Shown in pieces: positions 26,182 through 34,553 of a stretch of 64,000 nt of DNA; the stretch's first letter is position 1; each line of letters starts with the position of its first letter. Position numbers and translations under genes: made by a program. Under the pieces are notes generated by a model. It did no database searches, had not been told where the DNA came from, and saw only the letters and a list, made by a program, of their open reading frames with translations. This DNA is from Streptomyces sp. ERV7 (GTDB lineage: Bacteria; Actinomycetota; Actinomycetes; Streptomycetales; Streptomycetaceae): contig NZ_LYOY01000001.1 of the NCBI RefSeq assembly GCF_001653515.1, forward strand, positions 434,001 to 498,000, in the 5' to 3' direction.

Positions 26182-26745
26182 ATGAGCACCTCCGAGCGTC
26201 TGATCGAGGCCACCCGGGAGCTGTTGTGGGAGCGGGGCTACGTCGGTACCAGCCCCAAGGCGATCCAGCGGCAGGCGGGCGCGGGCCAGGGCAGCATGTA
26301 CCACCACTTCGCGGGCAAGCCGGATCTGGCGCTCGCCGCCATCCGGCGCACCGCCGACGAACTGCGCGCGAGCGCCGAGGCCTCCTTCGGGGGCGAGGGC
26401 ACCGCGTACGAACGGATCCGCGGCTATCTGCTGCGCGAGCGCGAAGTCCTGCGCGGCTGTCCGGTGGGCCGGCTGACCATGGACCCGGACGTCATCGCGA
26501 GCGACGAGCTGCGCGCGCCCGTCACCGAGACCATCGACTGGCTGCGCGGGCGGCTCGCCGCGATCGTCCAGGAGGGCCTGGACGCGGGCGAGTTCACCGC
26601 TCCCCTGGTGCCCGAGGAGGTGGCGGCGACGGTGGTCGCCACCGTCCAGGGCGGCTATGTCCTGGCCCGCGCGTCCGGCTCGCCCGCCGCCTTCGACGCG
26701 GGGGTGCGCGGTCTGCTCGCCCTGCTCGCGCCCCGCACCCCCTGA
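26182..26745 (+). CDS. TetR/AcrR-family regulator
   Basis: This protein of about 187 residues starts at ATG 26182; an in-frame GTG at 26173 is an alternative and would fit a leaderless transcript. The HTH domain lies at residues 3-50 (RLIEATRELLWERGYVGTSPKAIQRQAGAGQGSMYHHFAGKPDLALAAI). The ligand domain has the CPVGRLTMDPDV and EGLDAGEF segments common in TetR proteins that control small-molecule detoxification. It is probably autoregulated through the palindrome just upstream and is likely to control the cupin, DUF4865 and phosphotriesterase genes that follow it. Confidence 0.92.
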   Translation: MSTSERLIEATRELLWERGYVGTSPKAIQRQAGAGQGSMYHHFAGKPDLALAAIRRTADELRASAEASFGGEGTAYERIRGYLLREREVLRGCPVGRLTMDPDVIASDELRAPVTETIDWLRGRLAAIVQEGLDAGEFTAPLVPEEVAATVVATVQGGYVLARASGSPAAFDAGVRGLLALLAPRTP

Positions 26746-26771
26746 CCGCCACCACCCGAGGAGCGCCACCC

Positions 26772-27176
26772 ATGCACGTCACCCGTCAGCGTCCCGCCAG
26801 TGCGCGGGGCCCGGCCGAGCACTTCACCGGAACGGTCTGGCTCGACGAGATCGCCACGCCGCCGTCCCCGTCCCGGCTGCGGATGTTCAGCGTCCACTTC
26901 ACTCCGGGCGCCCACACCGCCTGGCACCGCCACCCGCACGGCCAGGTCCTGCACGTGACCGAGGGCGAGGGTCTGGTGCAGCGCCGAGGCGGTCCCGTCG
27001 AGCCGATCCGGGCGGGCGACACCGTCTGGATCGAGCCGGACGAATGGCACTGGCACGGCGCCGGGCCGCACACGTTCATGACCCATCTCGCGGTCGTCGA
27101 AGCCGCCCAGGACGGCACCTCGGTCGACTGGGACCGCCATGTCGCCGCCGACGCCTACCCGTCGTCCACACCCTGA
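26772..27176 (+). CDS. Small cupin-domain protein
   Basis: This 134-residue protein starts at ATG 26772 after GAGGAG. It is a single cupin barrel: motif 1 FTPGAHTAWHRHPHGQVLHVTEGEG gives His-His and Glu/Gln-type metal ligands, and motif 2 IRAGDTVWIEPDEWHWHGAGP gives the second His. The arrangement resembles the small cupins that accompany carboxymuconolactone decarboxylase-type genes. It may be a metal-dependent isomerase or dioxygenase-like enzyme. It is the first structural gene after the TetR regulator, with 26 bp between them. Confidence 0.9.
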   Translation: MHVTRQRPASARGPAEHFTGTVWLDEIATPPSPSRLRMFSVHFTPGAHTAWHRHPHGQVLHVTEGEGLVQRRGGPVEPIRAGDTVWIEPDEWHWHGAGPHTFMTHLAVVEAAQDGTSVDWDRHVAADAYPSSTP

Positions 27177-27196
27177 TACTTCCTGAGGAGTACGCC

Positions 27197-27766
27197 GTGC
27201 ACGCCCTGCAGTACGAGATCACCCTGCCCGCCGACTACGACATGGACATCATCCGCACCCGGGTCGCCACCCGCGGCCATCTCCTCGACGCCTTCCCGGG
27301 CCTGGGCCTCAAGGCGTATCTGATCCGCGAGCGCGGCGCCGGCTCACCGGTGAACGCCTATGCGCCCTTCTACCTCTGGAACACCCCCGAGGGCATGAAC
27401 GCCTTCCTGTGGGGCGCGGGCTTCCAGGGCATCGTCGACGACTTCGGCCGCCCGGAGGTCCAGCACTGGATGGGCCTCTCGTACGAGGAAGGACCGGCGG
27501 CCGGGGCCGCGCCCCTCTCCGCGACGCGCGAGCGCCTCGTGGTGCCGGACGGGATACGCCCTGCCGAGTACGTGGCCGAGCAGCTGGGGCGGGCGACCGC
27601 GCCGGGGACGGTGGCGAGCGCGCTGGCGGTCGACCCCCGCCGCTGGGAGCTGCTGCGCTTCACGCTCTGGGAGCAGGAGGCCCCGCAGGCGCCCGGCGAC
27701 CGGTTCCAGGTGCTGCATCTGTCGGCACCGGAGCGCGGCGAGCTGACCCGGGGACGGCACTGGTGA
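27197..27766 (+). CDS. DUF4865-family protein
   Basis: This 189-residue protein starts at GTG 27197, six bases after GAGGAG. It is built around MDIIRTRVATRGHLLDAFPGLGLKAYLIRERG, NAYAPFYLWNTPEGMNAFLWGAGFQGIVDDFGRP and VQHWMGLSYEEGP, which match what I recall as DUF4865. This looks like a dimeric ferredoxin-like (EthD/monooxygenase-related) fold. Its stop overlaps the GTG of the phosphotriesterase gene (GTGA). The function is unknown, but such genes often travel with cupins and lactonase-like hydrolases under TetR control. Confidence 0.85.
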   Translation: MHALQYEITLPADYDMDIIRTRVATRGHLLDAFPGLGLKAYLIRERGAGSPVNAYAPFYLWNTPEGMNAFLWGAGFQGIVDDFGRPEVQHWMGLSYEEGPAAGAAPLSATRERLVVPDGIRPAEYVAEQLGRATAPGTVASALAVDPRRWELLRFTLWEQEAPQAPGDRFQVLHLSAPERGELTRGRHW

Positions 27767-28656
27767 GCGCCGTCGTCCGTACCGTGGACGGCGATGTGCC
27801 CGCCGACCGGCTCGGCGTGGTGGACGCGCACGACCACCTCTTCATCCGCAGCCCGCTGCTGCCGGGCCAGGAGCTCCACGACCTCGACGACGCGGCCGCC
27901 CGGCTCGCCGCCTTCCGCGAGCTCGGCGGCGGCACGGTGGTGCAGTGGACGCCGTACGGAATGGGCCGCCGGGCGGACCGACTCGCCGCGCTGTCACGGC
28001 AGTCGGGTGTCCACATCGTGGCCGCCACCGGCATGCACCAGGCGGTCCACTACGCGCCCGAGCTGCTCGACTCCGTACGCGACTGCCTCGCCGAGCTGTT
28101 CGTGCGCGAGATCACCGAGGGCGTGGCGGACGGCGGTGGGGTGCGGGCCGGGCTGATCAAGGTCGCCGGCGGGTTCCACGGGCTCGACGCGCACGCCCGG
28201 CTCACCATGCGCGCCGCCGCCGAGGCCCATCACCGCACGGGCGCGGCGATCGCGGTGCACCTGGAGCTCGGGACGGGGGCCCTGGACGTACTCGACCTGC
28301 TGTGCGGCGAGTCGGGAGTGGCGCCGGACCGGGTGATCCTCGGCCACCTCAACCGCTCCCCCGACTTCGCCGTCCACCGGCAGGCCGCCGCCGCGGGCGC
28401 CTATCTGGGCTTCGACGGGCCGTCCCGGGCCAACCACGCCACGGACTGGCGGATGCCGGAGGCGCTCAAGGAGCTCGCCGACGCGGGGTTCGCGGACCGG
28501 CTGCTGCTCGGCGGGGACACGGTGACCCCGGACACACCGGGCATGCCGTATCTGCTGCGCGGAGTGCGCCCCCGGCTCGAACTCGCCCTGGGCGAGGAGC
28601 TGGTGGGGCGGATCCTGGTGGGGAATCCGGCGGCGGCGTTCGCGCTGCGGAACTAG
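27763..28656 (+). CDS. Phosphotriesterase-like amidohydrolase (probable lactonase)
   Basis: This 297-residue protein has the ligands of the PTE family: VVDAHDHLFIR (HxH) near residue 25, GLIKVAGGF near 130 (Lys, normally carbamylated), AVHLELG near 165, ILGHLNRSPD near 195 and LLGGDTVTP near 255 (final Asp). Bacterial homologues are mostly lactonases and only rarely act on phosphotriesters. It is the last gene of the TetR-cupin-DUF4865-PTE run and is translated by a four-base overlap with DUF4865, suggesting sequential steps in catabolism or detoxification of one compound. Confidence 0.9.
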   Translation: MSAVVRTVDGDVPADRLGVVDAHDHLFIRSPLLPGQELHDLDDAAARLAAFRELGGGTVVQWTPYGMGRRADRLAALSRQSGVHIVAATGMHQAVHYAPELLDSVRDCLAELFVREITEGVADGGGVRAGLIKVAGGFHGLDAHARLTMRAAAEAHHRTGAAIAVHLELGTGALDVLDLLCGESGVAPDRVILGHLNRSPDFAVHRQAAAAGAYLGFDGPSRANHATDWRMPEALKELADAGFADRLLLGGDTVTPDTPGMPYLLRGVRPRLELALGEELVGRILVGNPAAAFALRN

Positions 28657-28684
28657 GACCCGACCGGATCCGGCCGGGCGCCCG

Positions 28685-29899
28685 TCACCCCAGCGCGCCC
28701 AGCGGGTCGTCGAGGACCGGCTGCCACGCCAACTCCGCCGCGCCCACCAGGCTGTTGTGGTCGAGCGAGCACGCCAGGATCGGCATCCCACCGCTGCGTC
28801 CCCACAGGCTGCGGTCGGCCACGACGGCGCGGAGCCGGTCCGGGTCCGCCTCCAGGAGGGCCTTGTGCAGCCCGCCGAGGATGATCCGGTCGGGGTTGAG
28901 GATGTTGACGAGCCCGGCGAGCCCCAGGCCCAGCCGGTCGACGAGCTCCTCCGCGGCCCCGCGCACCGACACGTCCTCGTACTCCGTGCGCAGCAGCTCG
29001 CGGGACTGCTCCAGGAGCGAGACCTCGGGACCGGGGTCGCGGCCCGCCGCCACCAGGAAGGCGAGCGGGTCGGTCTCGACGTCGAGGCAGCCGCGGCCGC
29101 CGCAGTAGCAGGGGCGGCCCTCGGGGTTGACGGTGAGGTGGCCGACCTCCAGGGCGAGGCCCGAACTCCCGGTGTGCAGACGGCCGTCGAGGACGAGGGC
29201 GCCGCCGACGCCCCGGTGCCCGGTGGCCACACAGAGCAGGTGCTGCGCGCCGCGCCCGGCGCCGTGGCGGTGCTCGGCGAGGGCGGCGAGGTTGACGTCG
29301 TTGCCGGTGAAGGCCGGGCCCTCGATGCCCGCGGCCCGTACCTGCTCGGCGAAGATCTCGCGCACCGGCGCACCCGCCGGCCAGGCCAGGTGCAGCGGGT
29401 TCAGCGCGGTGCCGTCCGGCTCGGCGACGGCCGACGGCACGGCCAGGCCGGCGCCGACGCAGCGCAGCCCGCTGCCGCGCAGGAGTTCGGCGCCCGCCTC
29501 GACGACCTCGCCGAGCACCTGCGCCGGGTCGGCGGAGACGGTGACGCAGCCGGGCGCGGTGGCGACCGTACGGCCGCCGAGACCGACCAGCGCGGCGCGG
29601 AATCCGTCGGCGTGCACCTGGGCGGCGAGGGCGACGGGGCCCGAGTCGTTGACGGCGAGGCGGTGCGAGGGACGGCCCTGGGAACCGGCGGCGGCGCCGG
29701 GGCGGGAGTCGACCTGGATGAGGCCGAGCGCTTCGAGTTCGGCGGCGACCGCTCCGGCCGTGGCCCGGGTGACGCCCAGCTCGGCGGTGAGGACGGCGCG
29801 GGTGGGGGCGCGGCCCGTGTGGACCAGTTCGAGCGCGGGGCCGAGTGCCCCACGGCCCCTGTCCAGCCTCGTCTTGGTGTGCGTCGCCTTGCCGTTCAT
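28685..29899 (-). CDS. ROK-family transcriptional regulator
   Basis: This 404-residue protein has an N-terminal winged helix (about residues 15-65, TRAVLTAELGVTRATAGAVAAELEALGLI) followed by a sugar-kinase-like ROK domain (about 85-395). The ROK zinc site is intact in LEVGHLTVNPEGRPCYCGGRGCLDVE near 245-272, as is a GNDVNLAALAE loop near 195. Such proteins usually repress sugar-uptake genes in response to free or phosphorylated sugars. It is divergent from the MFS gene at 30050, its probable target. Confidence 0.93.
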   Translation of the reverse strand: MNGKATHTKTRLDRGRGALGPALELVHTGRAPTRAVLTAELGVTRATAGAVAAELEALGLIQVDSRPGAAAGSQGRPSHRLAVNDSGPVALAAQVHADGFRAALVGLGGRTVATAPGCVTVSADPAQVLGEVVEAGAELLRGSGLRCVGAGLAVPSAVAEPDGTALNPLHLAWPAGAPVREIFAEQVRAAGIEGPAFTGNDVNLAALAEHRHGAGRGAQHLLCVATGHRGVGGALVLDGRLHTGSSGLALEVGHLTVNPEGRPCYCGGRGCLDVETDPLAFLVAAGRDPGPEVSLLEQSRELLRTEYEDVSVRGAAEELVDRLGLGLAGLVNILNPDRIILGGLHKALLEADPDRLRAVVADRSLWGRSGGMPILACSLDHNSLVGAAELAWQPVLDDPLGALG

Positions 29900-30013
29900 G
29901 GGGGCGAGTCTCCCATGATCCAGGACGGAGGCATTCCCTCCGGCGGCGGCCCCCGTTCACTCGCCGCTCACCCGCCGGTCCTCGCGCGGGCCGACCGGTG
30001 AGGGGGTAACGGG

Positions 30014-30050
30014 TTGTCCGCAGGGGTCGGGGACCCCTATCCTGAGTTTG
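30014..30050 (+). promoter_or_regulatory. Promoter for the leaderless MFS gene
   Basis: TTGTCC (30014-30019) and TATCCT (30038-30043) are separated by 18 bp, and the expected start site falls at the GTG of 30050. No ribosome-binding sequence precedes this GTG, which supports a leaderless transcript. A GGGGTCGGGGACCCC inverted repeat lies between the boxes and could be an operator. Confidence 0.65.
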
Positions 30051-31261
30051 TGCCGCTACTAAACAAAGTACGGACGGCCCTTCCGGCAGGATCCGGCGCG
30101 CACACCTCCGCGCCCTCCCTGCTCCGCCTCCGCACCGCCCTGACCGTGTTCTTCGCCCTCGACGGATTCCTCTTCGCCGGCTGGGTGGTCCGCATCCCGG
30201 CCATCAAGCAGCAGACCGGCGCCTCGGCCGGTGACCTCGGCCTCGCCCTGCTCGGCGTCTCGGCGGGCGCCGTGGTGACGATGGTGTTCACCGGCCGGCT
30301 CTGCCGGCGCTTCGGCAGCCACCCCGTGACCGTGGCCTGCGCCGCCCTGATGGCGCTGGCCATCGCCCTGCCGCCGCAGGCGCATTCGGCGCTCTCGCTG
30401 GGAGCGGTGCTGCTGCTCTTCGGCGCCGCGTACGGCGGGATCAACGTGGCCATGAACAGCGCCGCCGTCGATCTGGTCGCCGCCCTGCGGCGCCCGGTGA
30501 TGCCCAGCTTCCACGCCGCGTTCAGCCTCGGCGGAATGCTCGGCGCAGGCGTCGGCGCGCTGGTCGCGGGCAGTCTCTCCCCCACCGCGCACCTGCTCGC
30601 CCTGACCGGGTTCGGCCTCCTGGTGACCGCCCTCGCGGCGCCGGCCCTGCTCCGCCATCCCGCCCCGACGCACCGGGCCACCCCGCACGCGCAGGGGCGG
30701 CGGCTCGACGGCCGGGCCCGGCGGCTTGTGCTCCTGTTCGGCGTGATCGCGCTGTGCACGGCGTACGGCGAGGGCGCCATGGCCGACTGGGGCGCGCTCC
30801 ACCTGGAGCAGGACCTCGACGCGGCGCCCGGTGTCGCGGCCATCGGCTACTCCCTGTTCGCCCTGGCCATGACGGCCGGCCGGCTCAGCGGCACCTTCCT
30901 GCTCGAACGCCTGGGCCAGACCCGCGCCCTGGTCGCGGGCGGCACGACGGCCACGGCCGGGATGCTGCTCGGCGCGCTCGCCCCGACGGTGTGGCTCGCG
31001 CTCGCCGGGTTCGCGGTGATGGGCCTGGGGCTGGCCAACATCTTCCCGGTCGCGGTGGCCCGCGCGGGCGCGCTGGCCGGACCCGGCGGGGTCGCCGCCG
31101 CCTCCACGCTCGGCTACGGCGGCATGCTCCTCGGCCCGCCCGCGATCGGCTTCCTGGCCCAGTGGTCCTCCCTGCCCGTCGCCCTGACGACGGTGGCCGC
31201 GCTCTCGGCCGCGGCCGCCCTGATCGCGTACGGCTCGCGGCACGCGACGGCGGGGGCCTAA
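30050..31261 (+). CDS. MFS transporter (YbjJ-like), likely leaderless
   Basis: This 403-residue protein is placed at GTG 30050 from promoter spacing; GTG 30014 in frame falls on the -35 box. About 12 TM segments are visible. The first cytoplasmic loop (GRLCRRFGSHPV) is MFS-like, and LLFGAAYGGINVAMNSAAVDL and MPSFHAAFSLGGMLGAGVGAL in the N-half are typical of the YbjJ/FucP-like group. A divergent ROK regulator suggests a sugar or sugar-derived substrate. Confidence 0.88.
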   Translation: MPLLNKVRTALPAGSGAHTSAPSLLRLRTALTVFFALDGFLFAGWVVRIPAIKQQTGASAGDLGLALLGVSAGAVVTMVFTGRLCRRFGSHPVTVACAALMALAIALPPQAHSALSLGAVLLLFGAAYGGINVAMNSAAVDLVAALRRPVMPSFHAAFSLGGMLGAGVGALVAGSLSPTAHLLALTGFGLLVTALAAPALLRHPAPTHRATPHAQGRRLDGRARRLVLLFGVIALCTAYGEGAMADWGALHLEQDLDAAPGVAAIGYSLFALAMTAGRLSGTFLLERLGQTRALVAGGTTATAGMLLGALAPTVWLALAGFAVMGLGLANIFPVAVARAGALAGPGGVAAASTLGYGGMLLGPPAIGFLAQWSSLPVALTTVAALSAAAALIAYGSRHATAGA

Positions 31262-31270
31262 CCCCGGGGG

Positions 31271-31356
31271 TGGCCCTACGCGCGCGTGACCGCGGCGCTG
31301 AGCCCGATCTACTCCGCCACCACCGGCTCGTGGCCCTACGCGCGCGTGACCGCGGC
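31271..31356. repeat. Pair of 26-27-bp direct repeats, 60 bp apart
   Basis: The sequence beginning TGGCCCTACGCGCGCGTGAC is present at 31271-31296 and again at 31331-31356, with the preceding G also shared. The pair sits between the MFS stop and the isomerase gene. It may reflect a local tandem duplication whose intervening 34 bp has diverged, or a slipped assembly. Confidence 0.7.
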
Positions 31357-31402
31357 ACGGACAAGATCACCGCCCCCGCCGCACCCCTGGCAGAATTCCG
31401 GC

Positions 31403-32146
31403 ATGGACACCGCTGAACTCATCAACGCCCTCGACCGCGAGGGCCGGTTGCTGGCCGATGCCGCCGGCGCGGCGGGCCCCGGCACCCCCGTGCCGACCTG
31501 CCCCGACTGGCGGGTACGGGATCTGCTGCGGCACACCGGGACGGTGCACCGCTGGGCGACCGCCTACATCACCGAGGGCCACACCGCGTTCCACCCCAGC
31601 GGCGAGGAGCCCGACCTCGACGGCGACGAGTTGCTCGACTGGTTCCGCGAGGGCCACCGCGCGCTCGTCGACGCGCTGAGCGGGGCGCCCAAGGACCTGG
31701 AGTGCTGGCAGTTCATGCCCGCGCCCTCGCCGCTGGCGTTCTGGGCCCGCCGTCAGGCGCACGAGACGGCGATCCACCGGGTGGACGCGGAGTCGGCCCG
31801 GGGCGGCGAACCCACCGCGCCGGAGCCGGAGTTCGCCGTCGACGGCATCGACGAGCTGCTCCGCGCCTTCCACGGCCGGGAGAAGAGCCGGGTGCGGACG
31901 TCGACGCCGCGCACCCTTCGGGTACGGGCGACGGACACGGACGCGGTGTGGACCGTGCATCTGTCGGACGGGACGCCGCGCACGGTCCGGGACGACGACG
32001 GCCCCGCCGACTGCGAGCTGAGCGGCTCCGCGCACGAGCTGTATCTGACGCTGTGGAACCGGCGGCCGCTCTCGTCCGTGACCCTCGCGGGCGACGCCTC
32101 GCTCGCCGCGCTGTGGCGGGAGAACTCGGCCATCACCTGGGGATAG
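31403..32146 (+). CDS. Mycothiol-dependent maleylpyruvate isomerase-family protein
   Basis: This 247-residue protein starts at ATG 31403. The N-terminal DinB-like four-helix bundle carries the metal-binding pattern: CPDWRVRDLLRHTGTVHRWA near residue 45 and FWARRQAHETAIHRVDAE near 125, whose His and Glu/Asp side chains bind the metal. The C-terminal MDMPI_C domain (about 160-245) has AVWTVHLSDG and LSGSAHELYLTLWNRR. Mycothiol is the actinobacterial thiol, fitting the host. The substrate is unknown. A CAGAAT box six bases before the ATG may mean a leaderless mRNA. Confidence 0.88.
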   Translation: MDTAELINALDREGRLLADAAGAAGPGTPVPTCPDWRVRDLLRHTGTVHRWATAYITEGHTAFHPSGEEPDLDGDELLDWFREGHRALVDALSGAPKDLECWQFMPAPSPLAFWARRQAHETAIHRVDAESARGGEPTAPEPEFAVDGIDELLRAFHGREKSRVRTSTPRTLRVRATDTDAVWTVHLSDGTPRTVRDDDGPADCELSGSAHELYLTLWNRRPLSSVTLAGDASLAALWRENSAITWG

Positions 32147-32218
32147 GACCTCTTCGCACGGGGTCACGGCAGGTGCGGCCGTGGCCCCGTCGCCGTACGG
32201 GAGACGTCACGAGCGACG

Positions 32219-32620
32219 TTACGCGGGCCGGTCCGCCAGCATCCGGGCGAGCACCGCGCGCTGCAGCGGTCGCACCTCGGCATGGCGCGCCCGGCCGGTG
32301 TCCGTGATCATGACCCGGACGCCGCGCCGGTCCTCGCTGCACATCCCACGGGTGACCAGGCCCTCCTTCTCCAGCCTGCCGATCAGGCGGGAGAGCGCGC
32401 TCTGGCTCAGATGGACGCGCGAGCCCAGCTCCTGGACGCGGTACGCCGTACCGCCGTCCTCCGCACAGCCCTCCACGAGCACGTCGAGCACCTCGAAGTC
32501 GCTCGCTCCGATGCCGTACTGATGCAGCTCGCGATCGAGCTCGCACGTCGTGCGCGCATGCACCGCGAGGATGCCGCGCCACTCGTCCACGAGCATGCGC
32601 TCGGACTTCTTGGCCGCCAT
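32219..32620 (-). CDS. MarR-family transcriptional regulator
   Basis: This 133-residue winged-helix protein has the MarR layout: dimerisation helices (MLVDEWRGILAVHARTTCELDREL), the HTH GIGASDFEVLDVLVEG...YRVQELGSRVHLSQSALSRLIGRLEKEGLV and the wing CSEDRRGVRVMITDTG. ATG 32620 is the only good start. It is divergent from the multidrug-type MFS gene at 32708. A palindrome overlaps that gene's promoter, so repression relieved by a drug-like ligand is likely. Confidence 0.93.
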   Translation of the reverse strand: MAAKKSERMLVDEWRGILAVHARTTCELDRELHQYGIGASDFEVLDVLVEGCAEDGGTAYRVQELGSRVHLSQSALSRLIGRLEKEGLVTRGMCSEDRRGVRVMITDTGRARHAEVRPLQRAVLARMLADRPA

Positions 32621-32666
32621 GACCGCACGTTAGCAGAGATAACGCCCTTTGTTGCACGGTAATTAA

Positions 32667-32700
32667 ATGCACTTGCACTCGATGCATGTGCATGTAGTCT
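32667..32700. promoter_or_regulatory. MarR-type palindrome overlapping the MFS promoter
   Basis: The 27-bp imperfect palindrome at 32667-32693 has arms ATGCACtTGCA and TGCAtGTGCAT. It covers TTGCAC (32673-32678), which lies 16 bp from TAGTCT (32695-32700). The ATG at 32708 is seven bases further on with no ribosome site, so the mRNA is probably leaderless. A third TTGCAC lies just outside at 32652-32657. Confidence 0.7.
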
Positions 32701-32707
32701 GCTCCGC

Positions 32708-34195
32708 ATGACCTCTCCGCTCAACGTCCAGTCCGCCCAGGAGCGTTGGAGCCCGCGACTGTGGGGCACCCTGCTGGTGCTGTGCGCCGCGATGTTCCTG
32801 GACGCGCTCGACGTCTCCATGGTCGGCGTCGCGCTGCCCTCGATCGCGACCGATCTGCACCTCACCACCTCGACGCTCCAGTGGATCGTCAGCGGCTACA
32901 TCCTCGGCTACGGCGGTCTGCTTCTCCTCGGCGGCCGCGCGGCCGACCTGCTCGGCCGGCGCCAGGTGTTCCTCATCGCGCTCGCCGTCTTCGCCCTGGC
33001 CTCGCTGCTCGGCGGGCTCGTCGACTCCGGGCCGCTGCTGATCGCCAGCCGCTTCATCAAGGGCCTCAGCGCCGCGTTCACCGCGCCGGCCGGCCTCTCG
33101 ATCATCACCACGACCTTCAAGGAGGGGCCGCAGCGCAACCGCGCCCTCTCCATCTACACCACCTGCGCCGCCACCGGCTTCTCCATGGGCCTGGTGCTCT
33201 CCGGTCTGCTCACCGAGCTGAGCTGGCGCTGGACCATGCTGCTCCCGGCGCCGGTCGCCGTGATCGCCCTGATCGCCGGCCTCAAGCTGATCCCGCACAG
33301 CGACCGCGGCGAGGGCAAGCGCCACTACGACATACCCGGCGCCATCACCGGCACCGGCTCGATGCTGCTCCTCGTCTACACCGTCGTCCAGGCACCCGAG
33401 GTCGGCTGGGCCTCCGCCCGTACGCTGCTGTCCTTCCTCGCCGTCGCCATCCTGCTCACCGCGTTCGTGACCATCGAGCAGCGCACCGCGAGCCCGCTCG
33501 TCCGGCTCGGCGTGCTGCGCTCGGGCACCCAGGTCCGCACCCAGCTGGGCGCCGCCGCCTTCTTCGGCTCGTACGTCGGCTTCCAGTTCATGGTCACCCA
33601 GTACATGCAGTCGGTGCTCGAATGGACCGCGCTCCAGACCGCGCTGGCGTTCCTGCCCGCCGGTGTGCTCGTCGCCCTCTCCTCGACCATGATCGGTTCG
33701 GTCGTCGACCGCTTCGGCACCCCGCGCATCCTCGCCATCGGCTTCGCGGCCCTGGTCCTGGCGTACGCCCTGTTCCTGCGCATCAGCCTCACCCCGCAGT
33801 ACGCGGAGGTCATCCTGCCCTCGATGCTGCTGCTCGGCGCGGCCTGCGCGCTCGTCTTCCCCTCGCTCAACATCCAGGCCACCAGCGGTGTCGACGACAG
33901 CGAGCAGGGCATGGTCTCGGGTCTGCTCAACACCTCGATCCAGGTGGGCGGCGCGATCTTCCTGGCCGTGGTGACGGCCGTGATCACCGCGGGCGACCGG
34001 GGCGACTCGCCGCAGGACCTGCTCGACAGTTTCCGGCCGGGTCTGATCGTGGTGACGGGCATCGCGCTCGCCGGTCTCCTCATCACCCTGACCGGACTGC
34101 GCACCAAGACCGACCGGCAGACGCTGGTCGTCGCGGGTTCGGCCCAGGACGCGGCCGCCGCACAGGAGCCCGCGAAGGTCGCCGTCCGCGACTGA
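32708..34195 (+). CDS. DHA2-type (14-TM) MFS drug exporter
   Basis: This 495-residue protein has about 14 hydrophobic segments and EmrB/QacA signatures: motif D1-like LDALDVSMVGVALPSIATDLHLTTSTLQWIVSGYIL near residues 25-60, GGRAADLLGRRQVF near 75 and motif C-like TCAATGFSMGLVLSGLL near 150. It should export drugs or secondary metabolites with protons. The divergent MarR gene and the operator over its promoter point to substrate-inducible expression. A strong hairpin at 34214-34248 follows. Confidence 0.93.
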   Translation: MTSPLNVQSAQERWSPRLWGTLLVLCAAMFLDALDVSMVGVALPSIATDLHLTTSTLQWIVSGYILGYGGLLLLGGRAADLLGRRQVFLIALAVFALASLLGGLVDSGPLLIASRFIKGLSAAFTAPAGLSIITTTFKEGPQRNRALSIYTTCAATGFSMGLVLSGLLTELSWRWTMLLPAPVAVIALIAGLKLIPHSDRGEGKRHYDIPGAITGTGSMLLLVYTVVQAPEVGWASARTLLSFLAVAILLTAFVTIEQRTASPLVRLGVLRSGTQVRTQLGAAAFFGSYVGFQFMVTQYMQSVLEWTALQTALAFLPAGVLVALSSTMIGSVVDRFGTPRILAIGFAALVLAYALFLRISLTPQYAEVILPSMLLLGAACALVFPSLNIQATSGVDDSEQGMVSGLLNTSIQVGGAIFLAVVTAVITAGDRGDSPQDLLDSFRPGLIVVTGIALAGLLITLTGLRTKTDRQTLVVAGSAQDAAAAQEPAKVAVRD

Positions 34196-34213
34196 CGCCA
34201 CCACGGGGGAGGG

Positions 34214-34248
34214 TGCGGCCGACGGGTGCTTCTTGCCCGTCGGCCGCA
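34214..34248 (+). terminator. Hairpin terminator after the MFS exporter gene
   Basis: TGCGGCCGACGGG (34214-34226) and CCCGTCGGCCGCA (34236-34248) are perfect 13-bp arms around a nine-base loop, 19 bp after the MFS stop. There is no U-tract, as is common in Streptomyces terminators. Confidence 0.75.
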
Positions 34249-34268
34249 TCTGCGCGGAGACTGCTCCC

Positions 34269-34553
34269 ATGAGCAACCGGAGCCAGGGCGAACGCGACGC
34301 CGTCACCGTCGAGATCATGTACGCCGTCGTGACCGCCTCGCTGGCCGCCCTGCTCGCCTTCGGCGCGGTCGCCGGACCCGTCTTCCTCTTCGAACTGCGC
34401 CATCCCGCCCGGGGGTTGCTGCTGCTCGCCGGGGCGGCTGCCGCCGTACTCGCGTTCGTCGGCAGGACCGTACACGTCCTGTGGCGCTTCTCGTACGCGG
34501 GCGACGCCCGCCGTCAGCCGAGCCAGCCGGGCCGCACCAGGCCCGACTCATAG
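34269..34553 (+). CDS. Small two-TM membrane protein (DUF6332-like)
   Basis: This 94-residue protein starts at ATG 34269. A charged start (SNRSQGERDAVTVEI) precedes two membrane helices, about residues 15-40 and 48-68 (YAVVTASLAALLAFGAVAGPVFLF and GLLLLAGAAAAVLAFVGRTV), and a basic tail. The pattern matches small Streptomyces proteins I recall as DUF6332, of unknown function. Its last 40 bases overlap the 3' end of the convergent response-regulator gene. Confidence 0.7.
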   Translation: MSNRSQGERDAVTVEIMYAVVTASLAALLAFGAVAGPVFLFELRHPARGLLLLAGAAAAVLAFVGRTVHVLWRFSYAGDARRQPSQPGRTRPDS

